Shown in pieces: positions 1-31,505 of a DNA stretch of 64,000 nucleotides. Position 1 is the first letter of the stretch. Each line of letters opens with the position of its first letter. Both the position numbers and the translations under genes were made by a program. The notes under the pieces were generated by a model. It was not told where the DNA came from and did no database searches. It saw nothing but the letters and a program-made list of their open reading frames with translations. The stretch is from Amoebidium appalachense (taxonomy: Eukaryota; Ichthyosporea). The DNA is taken from assembly GCA_963693365.1 (NCBI GenBank), contig CAVNZM010000004.1, positions 5,890,001 through 5,954,000 on the forward strand. The letters run 5' to 3'.

Positions 1-57
1 TGCCCACCAACGCAAAGGCGCCCTGGAAACTACTGATAGACGCCTCATAGTCGAAGG

Positions 58-110
<53 letters not shown>

Positions 111-244
111 TTGGGGGGGGGGAGGAGGGGGAGGGAGGAGGGAAGAATGTGTTACAGAGTGCAAAGTACACGCGACGGACAACAGCACACACAAAGAGTA
201 TGCATCATAAATGGAGCCCATCCCCAGGGGGTCCCAAGTGTGCG

Positions 245-285
<41 letters not shown>

Positions 286-994
286 GGGCAGTGTCTGTGC
301 AGGGAGAGGGCAGGGGGAAGAGAGAGGCGGGGAGGGAGGGGGGAGGAGCGTTTAGAACGGCATGACTCACGCGGCCCGCATGGTTGGGGGGTTGTCGTAG
401 GCACATCATCATCCCCCCTCCCCCCCCTCCCCCCCTCCCCCCTCCTCCCCTTCCTGGATGTCAGAGAGAAGTGCAAGTCCAGGGTGAAAGAATATGACGG
501 GCGTGTATGTGCAAGATGCACAAGCATGGGCACGTGTTCTTGTGTGTATAAGGTATGTGATGGGCACGTGTGTGCATGTGTGAAGAATATACAACAGAAC
601 ATTTAGTGTGTCTGTATGTGCATGCATGTGTCTGCAAGCGCTAGACGGATGGCCAGCCAGCCTGCACGTACTGTTTGCATCAGGTTGCCCCCACCCATGG
701 GACATGCATATGTAAACAAACGCGTGCAAGGGGGCTATGCGTGAGCGGGGAGAGAGCACACACTAACAGTCTATCTCCTCACTAGCACAAACATATAAAG
801 ACATATCGGAGCATAGACAACCTCAAAAATCTGCAAGCATATGGTGTGCAGACATCAACATGCACTCACACACTACTTTCGCCCCCACGCACACACACGC
901 GCAAACAAACCCACACTGAGTGCTCTCACACACATGAACACACACATACACAGGCACATACACCTGCCTGTGCCTGATATGTGTGCACACAAAT

Positions 995-1068
<74 letters not shown>

Positions 1069-1487
1069 GTGCCGCACGGAACCACATCTCCAGAAACCCC
1101 TCGTCTTCAGCCCTCTGCATAGCCGAGCTCATAACCCTCTGCCTGCCCGTGCACCCGGCACAGTCTGGGTTCTTGTCCATGTACTTGATCAGGTGGTACA
1201 TGCACTTGGGCGCATACAGGGTGCCGCAGTCTGTGGCAAAAGCAAACTCGGCGTGCACAGCAGGTGCATATGCCTGTGGGTGGAAATAGTGGTGAGTGGT
1301 GTGTGTGTGTGTCTGGAGGAATCGTTGGGTATGCAGCCTTGATGGGGCTGCCATGCATGCATGTCACGTTGGTTTGTAGTACTTTGTGCCAAGGTTTTTT
1401 AAGCGCATATTGCTTGCAGAGTTATCGTTGCAACTGTTTAGGGGTGCAGGGGGTGCAGGCAGATGGGTAATGTTGTTGTTGTTGTTG

Positions 1488-1522
<35 letters not shown>

Positions 1523-2624
1523 ACAGTGTGTGTATGTGTGTGTCTGTGTGCGCTCATGCATGTTGTGTGTGTGTGTGAGCATGTGCTCGGCCCAATATTG
1601 GGAAGTGGGGAGTATTTGTGTGTGCATATGCGTGTGTGTGTTCCTGTGTGTTCGTATGTCAGTATGAGCGTATGCTCGCTGCGTGTGTTTTTTTTTTTGT
1701 GTCTGTGTGTGTGCCCGTGTGCGTGTGTTTGTATGTATGTGTGCGTTTGTATGTATGTGTGTATTTGTGTGTTTGTGTGTGTGTGTGTCTGTTTCTGTGC
1801 CAGTTTACTTTGTCTCTGCGCGCACGCATTTCGCACTCGTACACGATCCATTTCTACTTTATGTGTGGAGATAAATGGACGGAAAGGTGACATCGAGCCT
1901 TGAACGTGTGTCTTGAAATGCATATTTGTGCTCTATGCGCACATATGCCGGATAGACTTATATCCCCCCCCCCCCCCCCCCCCGGCCCCCTCTCCCCCCC
2001 CCCCCCTTCTTTCTCCCCCCCCTCCCCCCCCCCCCCCCTTCGCCGCTCCCCCCTCTTTTTCTATCGTAATTTCGGCACATCCCCTCCAACCCCCCCCCCC
2101 CCCCCCTCATACCTGGAAGAACCACTCGTGGCTGTTTAGTTTGCGCCTGTTATCCAGCTTGATCAGCATGGTGAGTCTTAGACTGTTGCCCCCCCCCCAC
2201 GTCCACATCTGCCGTGCACCCGTTCTGGTCCACTGCCTGCAGCACAAACGTGGCCACCCTGCCCTGGTCACGTGGCATGTCTTCTATGACCTTCCACCAC
2301 CCCTCATCGCTGCGCATGTCCCCCGGTGGGAACATCTCCTTCACATAGTCCCGCATGCTCTCACTGGCCTTGTACCAGCCATCCATCACGGCTATCACGT
2401 GGCACTGCACACCAAGGCACTTGAGGTCCTGTGCTTGTCTGCATGTGTGGGTGGAGGTGGTGGTGGGTCAGTGTGTGTGTGTGTGTGTGTGTACGTGTAG
2501 GGAGCAGAAGTGGGGAAGGAACGGAGCACACATTCTGCATTGCTAAATCGCACTATTTAGACCACGGTGAACAACACAATCTGATGTTCAGGAGGGGGTT
2601 TTTTCTTCTTCTTCTTCTTTTTTT

Positions 2625-2655
<31 letters not shown>

Positions 2656-4379
2656 GGGAGGGGGGGCACGTGCACCATGGTTGGCGGTTGATTGGGCCAC
2701 TTCCCCATGGCTGACAAAGACATGTGAATGATCTACCAAAATACACAAAAGGCGATGCATGATATAAAAAGCAGAAATGAAACTCGTGAGTACCAAGGAC
2801 AAAGATCGAATACGAAAAACACGATGAAATGTGCACAAGAACACCACTGCAGCACACAGACAGCTCTTATGCACGGCCCTTTCAGTAAAGGGATAGGGGT
2901 GGGTGCAGGAGGTTTTGCATGGTGCGTAAGGTACAAGAACTAAAAAGTTCACTCAGCACACATAAAGGGAAGGGAAAAAGAGTGATGTGCACTTTTTTGT
3001 TATCTAATCTACGCAACAGAACAATTCAGTCTATTTATCTGTCTTAGGTAAGACTCCCCCCCCCCCCCCCCCCCCCCCCAAGTAAGTACGGGAGACACAC
3101 GGAGAGATGATAGAAATATGGATGCACACATACATTGAGATCAGGTTGAGAAGAGGCCACGGAAAAAGTAGAACGGTGCAAGGAGGCATAATAACCGGGG
3201 GAGGAGGGTAGATGGGTGGGTGGTTTTGGTGGTGGTGGTGATGGGGGGATACAGGGGTTATCCTGTAACAAGTGGAAAGACGTGATCTCCCCACGAATGA
3301 AGGTCCTACACTGCCCGGGCTTCCCTCATTCACAACGATTGCCCACAATGCGTATTCGGATACACGCCGTCAACAGTTCTTTTATACACCAAATAGCTGC
3401 ACACTATTTCCATCGTACTCGTTCTCCCAAGCCACCACACCATCACCCCTGCAACAGCCATTTGCACGTGCCCAACACAAAACGAAAAAGCCGGCAGCAA
3501 ATCTTTGTACAACGCAAAAGGCGGTGTGTAAAAGTAAGGAAACGTATTGTTGACCCCAACCCCATAACACCGCTGAGTTTGCATAGTGGAAATGCCTGTC
3601 AATAGGCTTATAAACCCGTTTTTTCACCATGCGTGGGGCTCAACCAAACCTATGAATAATGCCAAAATACATTCAACGGGTATTTTGGAATGGCAAAAAA
3701 TGTTTCGTGATATTGAATTTCCTAAATGATGTGGCGGTAACCTGTATGTGCAGCATGTGTTTCACAGAGTGGTTTGGTGTGTGATGCGTGCTTTGTGCAT
3801 GTGCACAAATTGGGTACGAGTGGATGGGTATATCAGTGTCTGTGTGCTGGGGTGCATACGGGAATGTGTTTGTGTTTTGTGCAACAAGGGTGGAAAAGTG
3901 GGTGTTGCTTTCAGTGCATGTTTATGATGTGTTGCCACCTAGTAGTCTAAATTGGCAAGTGTTTTCTCTTTGATATGGGGATCTGATAGAAACGTAAGCG
4001 CACAAGCGCATAAAAAACACTTGCCCCTCTATTCTTCTACAAACAGCAAGAGATATCGTAACACAGCACTCGCAGACCAAGACCAGGAGAGTTACCTGCA
4101 TACGGCCAGCAAGGACCGTTCCAGCTCGTGTCTGTCCTCATTGAAAAATGGATACACTACCGCACATATCCTGTTGTTTTTTTCGTCTGACGGGGTGGGT
4201 GCAAAGTACTGTGTGCCCAGCTGTGGGCGTGAATGCTCTGGGCCTTCAAACACCCGAAAGTCTAGCCTGGTCGGTTCACGCCTTTGCGTTGGCGCAAACG
4301 AAACTGCTCTTTTTCGTGGCATCTCCATGTCACTGTATGTAGAAATAAACGAAGGAAAATTCTGCAATATCCGTTGCAT
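1..4379 (-). CDS. CHS: Chitin synthase, N-terminal part; 3' end lies beyond the window edge
   Basis: Family 2 glycosyltransferase that would polymerise UDP-GlcNAc into chitin at the plasma membrane. Exons on the minus strand: 4379-4096, 2438-2113, 1273-1067 and 58 to beyond position 1; intron phases 2, 0 and 0 join correctly. Exon 1 carries [13 protein letters not shown] and LLAVCR, the start of the catalytic domain. Exon 2 carries [14 protein letters not shown] (Asp about residue 114) and, after a frameshift, [15 protein letters not shown]. Exon 3 carries [13 protein letters not shown] (Asp 218) and the conserved TGRQRVMS region. Exon 4 begins [15 protein letters not shown]. The QXXRW motif and membrane segments must lie outside the window. 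The start could be Met at 4379 or one of two in-frame Mets at about 4328-4322. The leader before the catalytic domain is short for this family. The family call is from motifs seen here; the substrate is inferred from the family. Confidence 0.86.
61..109. repeat. (GT)24 microsatellite forming the acceptor of the last visible chitin synthase intron
   Basis: On the coding (minus) strand this is a (CA)n tract that runs directly into the CAG acceptor before exon 4. Confidence 0.95.
997..1066. repeat. (CA)35 microsatellite forming the donor of the same intron
   Basis: On the coding strand the tract reads GTGTGT and starts exactly at the exon 3 boundary (1067). It is complementary to the (CA)n at the other end of the intron. 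Confidence 0.95.
1955..2108. repeat. C-rich tracts in a chitin synthase intron
   Basis: Runs of 10-24 C broken by single T or G, next to the donor of the intron after exon 2; G runs on the coding strand. No gene seen. Confidence 0.9.
2189..2198 (-). other. Frameshift in a C10 run inside chitin synthase exon 2
   Basis: Upstream of this run the frame reads VIAVMDG to CTADVDV. Downstream the conserved [13 protein letters not shown] is in another frame, and no room exists for an intron (the best GT..AG span would be 18-24 bases). Removing one base from the run restores one frame through the exon and gives phase 0 at its end, matching the next exon. A homopolymer miscount is the simplest reading; a real null allele is possible. 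Confidence 0.75.
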
Positions 4380-4842
4380 GTGACCAAAATAGTGCCTGCC
4401 TGGCCTATTTAATGGTTGGGTTGTGGAATACGTGAATGTGTGTTGGTGAAGCGGATGCGAAGAAAGGCTTTCGCGTCGGTTGTCATCCAGGAGTTGGTAT
4501 GCAACAAATTATACTATAGGAAATTCTACTTAGCTTATCCCTACCATATCTACCTCGCTATTTTGCTAAGCTTAGAGACTTGTGTATTACCTGTGCACCG
4601 CTTGGTTGCAGTGGTTCTAAAGATCGTGTCACGTCACACTGTGGCGTTGGCCGGCCCGGTGGCCAACATGTAGCAGGCGCGTTGCATAATCTTCGCAATC
4701 TAGTCTATGGCTATATGCAATCATGATATAAACGTTTAAAATGAATTGTTTGACCTCTTTTTGAATAGTTAAAATAATATAGCCTTTTAGTTTGATCCAT
4801 TCTTGGTCAACAATTCTTTTTCTTTTGCCGGTTCCTGTTTGG

Positions 4843-4954
4843 CCAATCACAGGTGCGTTTCTCCGTTGCTCTAACTAGTTGACCAATCAAACGAGAATGC
4901 GCCGACGACGGCTTCAAATTTGGTTCGCCAGCAGTTCAAAGTCATGCTGATTGG
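4843..4954 (-). promoter_or_regulatory. Cluster of three CCAAT boxes upstream of chitin synthase
   Basis: CCAAT at 4843-4847 and 4883-4887 (each followed by CA) and the reverse ATTGG at 4950-4954, 460-575 bp upstream of the 4379 start. CCAAT boxes are bound by NF-Y/HAP complexes in eukaryotes. The clustering in the low-repeat 5' flank supports a promoter role, but the distance is long. Confidence 0.4.
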
Positions 4955-5977
4955 CTGTAAGCGCATGAGGCTCGCACCAGGCATGGCTAATATATCCCAA
5001 AATGCAAAATATGTCCAACAAGTTAAAGGCTATTGGGGTAGATCGACATGTTTACTGTAGATAAAAATGGTAAAGGTAGATAGTTGAATTCAACTCCAGC
5101 AATTCCACGCCAGCTTTGCACGCGGGCATAGGCAAACGAAGGCCACTTCGTGAAAACTGTTGACGGCAACCTGTTGCATGTGCACTGGGGAGAACTGTGT
5201 GTTGAAGGTGTGCACTGCAACCGCCAGCCATAAAAAGGTCACCTACAATCATGTAAAGGCAGTGTTGTATGGATACAGGTTCCTGCTACTCTGGTCGTGG
5301 AAGCGACCCATGTGTACTCAAGTAACATGGATAGCTGGATCCCATGCGCATACAATTTAAAAAAGCAGATGTTCAGAGTGTGCATCTGAGCAGTAAGTAC
5401 TTTAGAAGTTAAATAAGAATCATGCTAAGACCACAAATGCGTGCATGTAAGAGCCATCTGCTTGATTTCCCGAACACTGACAGTGTTACTTGTGTAAGTG
5501 AGCCCGTGCAGAAAAAGCCGGATTAATATTGGCGGGGCAAAAATCTCTTTCTTTTATAAAAAGCAACCCTTGGTACGTATACATGTGCACTGTGTTAGTG
5601 TGGGTGTGTGTGCTAGCCGTGAGTGTGTGTGGTATGCATTTGCAGAAGCCCTCGAGCATGTTTCGCACGTGAGGGCATGCCATCTGATACTGTTGCCTGT
5701 GTGCATGCGTGTCCAGTAGCTAGACGGGTGTGTGCGCAGGGGTGTATCATGGCGGACTCCGATCGGCATCTAATCATCTGAAAGGTGAATGGAGCAGGTG
5801 AAGAGGGTTGCAGTGGTGTGTGTTAATATATAGACGTGGTGGTAGTCGTGTGTGTGTGTGTGTGTGTGTTTGTGTGAGTGTGCTTGCTTGTTTGTTTGTA
5901 TGTGTGTGTGTGTGTGTGTGTACACGTCCGTGTGTGCCTGTTGTATCAGTGTCTGTGCGAACATGTCTGTCCGTGTT

Positions 5978-6014
<37 letters not shown>

Positions 6015-6057
6015 CTTTGTGTGTTCCTTGGGAGGAGAGGGAGGGGAGGAGGAAGGG

Positions 6058-6058
<1 letters not shown>

Positions 6059-6096
<38 letters not shown>
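6059..6096. repeat. G38 homopolymer
   Basis: Uninterrupted G run after a G-rich purine lead-in. No coding feature crosses it. Confidence 0.95.
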
Positions 6097-6098
<2 letters not shown>

Positions 6099-6647
6099 AT
6101 GCAATGGCACCACTAGCAGCTGGTGGAAACTGTGAATCACATTGCATCTGTGACCATGTACATGCTCGCATGCAGATGCACAGCAAGGCACAGTACAGTG
6201 GTGCTTATGGAGTATATTTAAAGCGCGGTGGTTTAGTGGCCTCCGAAACATACATGTACATGATCATAAAGACATAGGTATATGTACATCATCCTCGCGT
6301 ACCATACAGAACATCATTCAATACAGTTCTTGCGCACCTACATACACAATAATATACAAAACAACTCAGAGCACGAAGCAATCAACATACAGCCATCACA
6401 GGTATGTACGTATGCACATATCCACGGTGAGCACATGCCACATATGCAATGCTAATGCCGCATACATTCATACTAGCTAATATTAGTCTTCACAGCGCAC
6501 GGCCTCGATACCACAATACTTAGTCACAGCACCAGTGGGCCCAATCCAGAGCCCACACTTAGCCATCCCCACACATACATCATATTGCACTAGGGGTGGA
6601 CCAGGTGGCTGGTGGCTGGTGGGTATGGCAGGGTGCACACCATGGCA

Positions 6648-26865
<20,218 letters not shown>

Positions 26866-26911
26866 GGTGCCCGGCACACCAACACAGGCAACAGGAGCAG
26901 GTCATCAACCT

Positions 26912-27001
26912 CATAGGGGCTCTCGCATGTGCATATACGCAGGTCACCCGCGCAGGCATAGGGGCTCTCGCATGTGCATATACGCAGGTCACCCGCGCAG
27001 G
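26912..27001. repeat. 45-bp direct tandem duplication upstream of HRQ1
   Basis: Two identical 45-bp copies beginning CATAGGGGCTCTCGCATG, the first starting 47 bp upstream of the HRQ1 ATG, so within its 5' UTR or core promoter. Confidence 0.95.
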
Positions 27002-27588
27002 CCTGTCATGCTACACTAGCTTTACACAAACCACAGGCACGTCCCAAGAAAATGACAAATGCTCTTAAAGTAATCTAAGCTAGCATACTGCACCAGCTTT
27101 GTACCAACCACATGCATATCTCAGGAGAACATTCAAGTATCTGGCATAAATCCTCGACACAGGGGGTCAGTTGGTAAACGAAACCTATAGACCTAACTAT
27201 TCTACAGGGCACCCTGGCTTTGAAAAAGAGTGCGCGTGAACTCAGTGAGTCGTGTATCACACAAAAGCCCGCCAAAATTTGAAGTTGTCCAATGGGATCT
27301 GGTTATCTTTTTCCTATTATGGCAAGGGGGCCCAAAAGTTGAAACCTCGGGGGTCAGGGGAGTTAGCCTGGAGCCCACTGCCCAGCCCTTGCAAGGCGTG
27401 CCCAAAGCAGCACAAAGCAGGCCTGGTCCTTTCAGGTGGGTTTGGTGCAGCGCTCGGGTTAAAAAGTTAGGAGTAACGGAGCCACGTACACTCTAAGAAC
27501 ACAGAGTCATGCACGATGTGCGCTAAGGCAAACGGCGGGCGGGCGGCAGAGGGAGGGGGAAAGACATAGAGGAAGGGGCGGCCAGGGG

Positions 27589-27620
<32 letters not shown>

Positions 27621-27827
27621 GGGAGCTTCAAACAGACCAAACAACTTTAGGGGGCCGAACTTGATAGAACTTGGGGAAAGGGGAGAGGAAGGGGGGGGTA
27701 GGGGGGGGCAAAGAGCTGAGCCGAAAAGAATTTGTTTTCAGATTATTTATGCACGTACCACAGAGGATTCGAAAGGGAGTCGAAAGAGGGAAGGGAATGA
27801 TTGCAGGCACAGGTTGGCCAGAGAGGG

Positions 27828-28190
27828 GCATAAAAGCGGACCCTTGTTGACTGGTAGTTTGGTCTGTTTGTTCTTATCCACGAAGGAGAGTGTAGGCTAG
27901 CTGGGGGAGCTGCAAGGATGGCCCTAACGGGTGACAGCGGTGGGGAGTGTGGATAGTAATATCGCCGGAGATTTGGGGTGAGCTGATGAGCAGAGACGTA
28001 GTGATTGCATAAAAGCGGACCCTTGTTGACTGGTAGTTTGGTCTGTTTGTTCTTATCCACGAAGGAGAGTGTAGGCTAGCTGGGGGAGCTGCAAGGATGG
28101 CCCTAACGGGCGACAGCGGTGGGGAGTCTAGATAGTAATATCGCCGGAGATTTGGGGTGAGCTGAAGAGCAGAGACGTAGCGAGCTATCA
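27828..28190. repeat. 179-bp direct tandem duplication
   Basis: Copy 1 at 27828-28006 and copy 2 at 28007-28185 share GCATAAAAGCGGACCC to the GAGCAGAGACGTAG end with only a few substitutions. No coding assignment. Confidence 0.9.
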
Positions 28191-28926
28191 AGCTTTTTCA
28201 GGGTGTAAGTTAGTAGCTGTGGCGATCACCCCCCTCCCCCCCCCCCTCGTACCCCTCCCCCTCTCCCAACCTCCCCCCCCCCCCCCCCTCCCTGCCCGCG
28301 CACCCGCCCGTACATACACCATAGATACACTTCCCCTTTCCCTGCCCTCTCTGACCTTCGCAGGCTGCAGAGGCGCTGGAGAAAAGAGGGGAGGGAAGAG
28401 ATGATCACAGTGAAGAAGGATGGGGATAATCATAAACAAATCCCTGTGATGCAAATATACATTTCGTCCCCACCACTACTGTGCCTTCCATCTCCTGCCC
28501 TTAAGCTTCCACCTTGACGACCAGACCCCGCCACCTCCTACCCCTTCCCTTTCCATCTGTAAGGAACAGATATAGAGAACCTGATGTCCTGAGACACAAG
28601 CAACTTGGAGCGAAAAAGACACTTGCAAGCACCAAGAGCCTCACAAGCAGGGAACCACCATGACCAAACAGAACAAACAGCACACACATGCTTCATCTGA
28701 AACCGTGAAACTGTGAGGGCTTTCTCTCTTAATCAGTATTTGGCCGACCGGCACGGCACCATGTGCTTCACACACACCAATGTATTTGCATACAACCTAG
28801 GCACTGTTACAACTCGAACTAAAAGGCACGGGACTCCGCACCGCACTTTAGCTACTACGCTAACTTAGTACTAAACTTTTCTCTGTGCTTCTGCACCTGC
28901 ACATGTTTGCTACAACTTTAAAATAC

Positions 28927-29667
28927 CTAGCATAGCGGCGACACACCCATGCTTTCATACACGGCTATCTCATACCTCACCCATGTGGCCGGGTCTGTCT
29001 GCAGCCCCTGGGGCACGTGAGGGTCCACCACCCGCCTCAACTTACTTGCGTCAAAAGAGGGAAAGAATCTGTCTGCCTTATAGTCCGCGTGGATGGTTGT
29101 GAGGTAGAGGCGATGGAACGCAGCGCTCCCTAGTGTTGCTTGGTACACGTCTGCCCCACCATCCACCCATACACGTCCTGTTTTTGAACTGAAAGCTTCG
29201 CTCGCACACAGGCTGAGGGCTTCATCCAGAGAACGACACAGATATGTGTCCGGTTGTTGATCAGTTACTTCTTTCGTTAGTGTTGTGCTGAGCACTATAA
29301 ACACGTTGGTTGGGTAGCCAGAGAGAGCTGTAGCGTAGTTCTTGATGCGATCCAGCCATGTTTTTCTTCCGATGATGATCACGTTAGGCTTATCTGGGTG
29401 GCTGCGTGTGTGCACGGTGCGCGCGTAGTATGCAAACTCGCTGGGTATGCTCCAGGGAAGGACACCATCACGGGATATGCCCCCTTTTTCGTCTGTGGCG
29501 CTTATAAGGTTAAGTTGCACGGTGCACTGTGTTCTCATCTCTGTTTTGGTCGCTTGCATGGTAGGGGTTGGGTAGGCGCCAGGCGAATCTTGCACTGTTC
29601 TAGTAGTGTAGTGTGAGTTGTGTGTGTGTGTTACTGTGTGTTGGAGTGCCTTTGTCCCTGGCTCCAT
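28927..29667 (-). CDS. DHFR: Dihydrofolate reductase, single exon, not fused to thymidylate synthase
   Basis: Reduces dihydrofolate to tetrahydrofolate with NADPH. The 246-codon frame has the eukaryotic DHFR pattern: LISATDEKGGISRDGVLPW near residue 52 (active-site Trp loop), SEFAYYARTV, VIIIGRKTW (NADPH-binding GR/KxxW), FIVLSTTL, VWVDGGADVYQ (the GGxxxY motif) and LYLTTIHADYKADRFFP, with a stop at 28929-28927. The first about 45 residues are not conserved; Mets at about residues 37 and 44 are alternative starts. There is no thymidylate synthase downstream and no intron, although neighbouring genes are highly split. It is the only gene here without repeats inside. Confidence 0.95.
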   Translation of the reverse strand: MEPGTKALQHTVTHTHNSHYTTRTVQDSPGAYPTPTMQATKTEMRTQCTVQLNLISATDEKGGISRDGVLPWSIPSEFAYYARTVHTRSHPDKPNVIIIGRKTWLDRIKNYATALSGYPTNVFIVLSTTLTKEVTDQQPDTYLCRSLDEALSLCASEAFSSKTGRVWVDGGADVYQATLGSAAFHRLYLTTIHADYKADRFFPSFDASKLRRVVDPHVPQGLQTDPATWVRYEIAVYESMGVSPLC

Positions 29668-29917
29668 AGATCGATGATTAGGCTTAGATTAGAAAGTTGT
29701 TTGGGGGGGGTAACGGTTTACGCTGTTTACTCGAAGCAAAGTTGTTTGATTGCATCGATCGCCTAACCTAAAACACCCTAGACTACCGCCCCAGCTGGAC
29801 TCTGGGCAGACTGACCACATCGAATAGTCATGCATGTGTGGTTTGGGGTAGGTTTATTAAGTCCCTTCAGTTGATGCACGAGCATATGCGGGGTGGTTGC
29901 AAGGGCCCAAGGCAGTT

Positions 29918-29949
<32 letters not shown>

Positions 29950-30035
29950 AGTGTGAGTGAGTGAGTGAGTGAGCGTGTGTGTGCACACGTGTGTGTTCGT
30001 GAGCGAGTGAGTGAGCGTGTGTGTGCACACGTGTG

Positions 30036-30122
<87 letters not shown>

Positions 30123-30333
30123 GTAAGCGTGTGTGTGCACATGTTTATATGCGTGTGTGTGTAGTGTGTGTGTGTGTGTACATGTGTGTGTGTTCCACTC
30201 TGTGTGTGTGTTGTATGTTTTTTTTTGGGTGTGAAATATTTAGCAAACTGTAGCCCTCGGGGGGCCGGGGGGGGGGGGGGGGGAGGGGGGGGGGGGGGGG
30301 GAGGGGGGACTGGGGGGAAGGGAGGGAAGGAGG
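29668..30333. other. Intergenic region with GT and G repeats (DHFR 5' flank)
   Basis: 29668-29900 is unique sequence and the likely DHFR promoter. 29919-30120 holds GT and GTGAG repeats, 30258-30302 G runs. No gene seen. Confidence 0.7.
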
Positions 30334-31505
30334 CTACATGCACAGCTGCTGCTGCTGCACCATGGCCAGAGAGCCGTTCGACAGGGGAAAAGCCGGTGCA
30401 GGCTGGTAGTGGACACTGTGCCTAGGGATAAACATCCCTTGTGGCACAATTTATGCATGATATTAGCTGTATCACTTACATCACGTGCCTTAATAACTGC
30501 TACGTTCACTTTGCCCTACAATGTGATATATGTAGCTAGGCGGCCATGTGTGCAGCCGGTACCCGTCCGGTGCCTCTTTACGTTCATGCCATGTTTGAAG
30601 TGTTACTGTTACTTAGCGTTCGACCTATATATTAGCTTAATTACGTAAATATATAAATATTGAGAATTACAAGATAGATATGCTACGTTTGATTTCCCTT
30701 GTGTGGCCTATTACCTAGACATCATGTCAAATGAGTTTATCACTTTTGATGACAGTACTGTATGCATACTGTGTACATGTTGCCATCGTGTGTGTGTGTG
30801 TGTGTGTGTGTGTCCCAATTATCCTGTGTACCTACTAAAAACCGTTATCAACAGTCGCTCCCCCTCTGTATGTACCACCTACTAATTACATACTTGCCCC
30901 TGAAAAGTTCATTGCCCAGTGCGGCAACCCCGGCATGGAACTCATTTCGTCAGTCACTGAAAAGGTACTCACAAGGATACAATGACACCCGATGCCCCAT
31001 GGTTAAGGCCCTCTGTGCTGCTGCCTGGTGCCGGGCCCTGCCTTGCCTTCTGTCTTTGCTGTGTGCTTGCGCTTGCCTGACCATCGCTTTTTGCTGTGCG
31101 GTGGGCCATTCCACGCCCCTGGGATGCCGCCAGCAGCGTATCCGACCTGGACCGGCCCACACTGCCCAGGCTGGATGGCTCCCTCAATTGGTCCACTGCT
31201 CGGGGCTGCATGGCCTTACGGGCCCCGGCCTGGCTGACCTCCAATAGATTTGCTTCCCTCATGCCCATATTTGGCGTGTTGCTGGAGGCACTGCGACTAC
31301 GCGGCATGATCCCTACGCCAGGCAGACTGAGTGACGTGGTGCTGCTGTTTGTGTTGGAATCACTGCTTGCACCTCCACCGTGTACGTTGGTCTGGGCCAT
31401 GGGTGTGGGTGCTTGCTGGGGCAGCAGACGCAGGGTGGATGCCTGGTTCTTTTCCTTGTCCAGGTGCATGCTGCCGCCCTGCAGGGTGGGAACTGTGTCC
31501 GTCAT
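30334..31505 (-). CDS. Ser/Gln-rich protein of unknown function, two exons, 206 aa
   Basis: Exon 1 (31505-30973) starts at ATG and ends in phase 2 before GTGAGT. Exon 2 (30421-30334) follows a TTTATCCCTAG acceptor and runs to TAG. The joined length is 621 nt, exactly 207 codons. I do not recognise the family. The protein is rich in Ser, Gln, Ala and Gly, with no membrane segment. It has two Arg-Ser motifs, MPRSRSASSNTP and GRSRSDTLL, which resemble basophilic-kinase and 14-3-3 sites (family knowledge, not proof). It ends AMVQQQQLCM. The coherent splice phases and low-repeat exon support a real gene; function is unknown. The 551-bp intron includes an AT-rich stretch. Confidence 0.6.

Larger units (their letters stand above)
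4380..6647. other. Intergenic region: chitin synthase 5' flank and HRQ1 3' flank
   Basis: 2.27 kb between the chitin synthase start and the HRQ1 stop. The part at 4400-5600 has balanced composition and few repeats. The part at 5840-6100 holds (GT)n tracts and a G38 run. From 6200 to 6600 I see only unique sequence with no coherent reading frame. Confidence 0.7.
26866..28926. other. Intergenic region between HRQ1 start and DHFR end
   Basis: Contains the 45-bp duplication, unique sequence with one CCAAT near 27289, a G30-class run at 27590-27620, the 179-bp duplication (27828-28185) and a C-rich block at 28230-28290. Reading frames seen here are short and lack recognisable domains or splice support. 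Confidence 0.7.

Noticed and set aside
2174-2198. An 18-24 nt intron to explain the chitin synthase frame change
   Set aside because: All other introns here are over 200 nt; a homopolymer indel is simpler.
6226-6260. tRNA gene suggested by an A-box-like GCGCGGTGGTTTAGTGG
   Set aside because: No matching B box, anticodon arm or acceptor pairing follows.
27230-27496. An 88-codon frame on the plus strand
   Set aside because: No ATG-supported domain, no splice support and no recognisable motif; treated as chance.
29700-29780. Telomere-like CCTAACCTAAAACACCCTA text
   Set aside because: Not a tandem array, and it lies inside a gene-bearing region.
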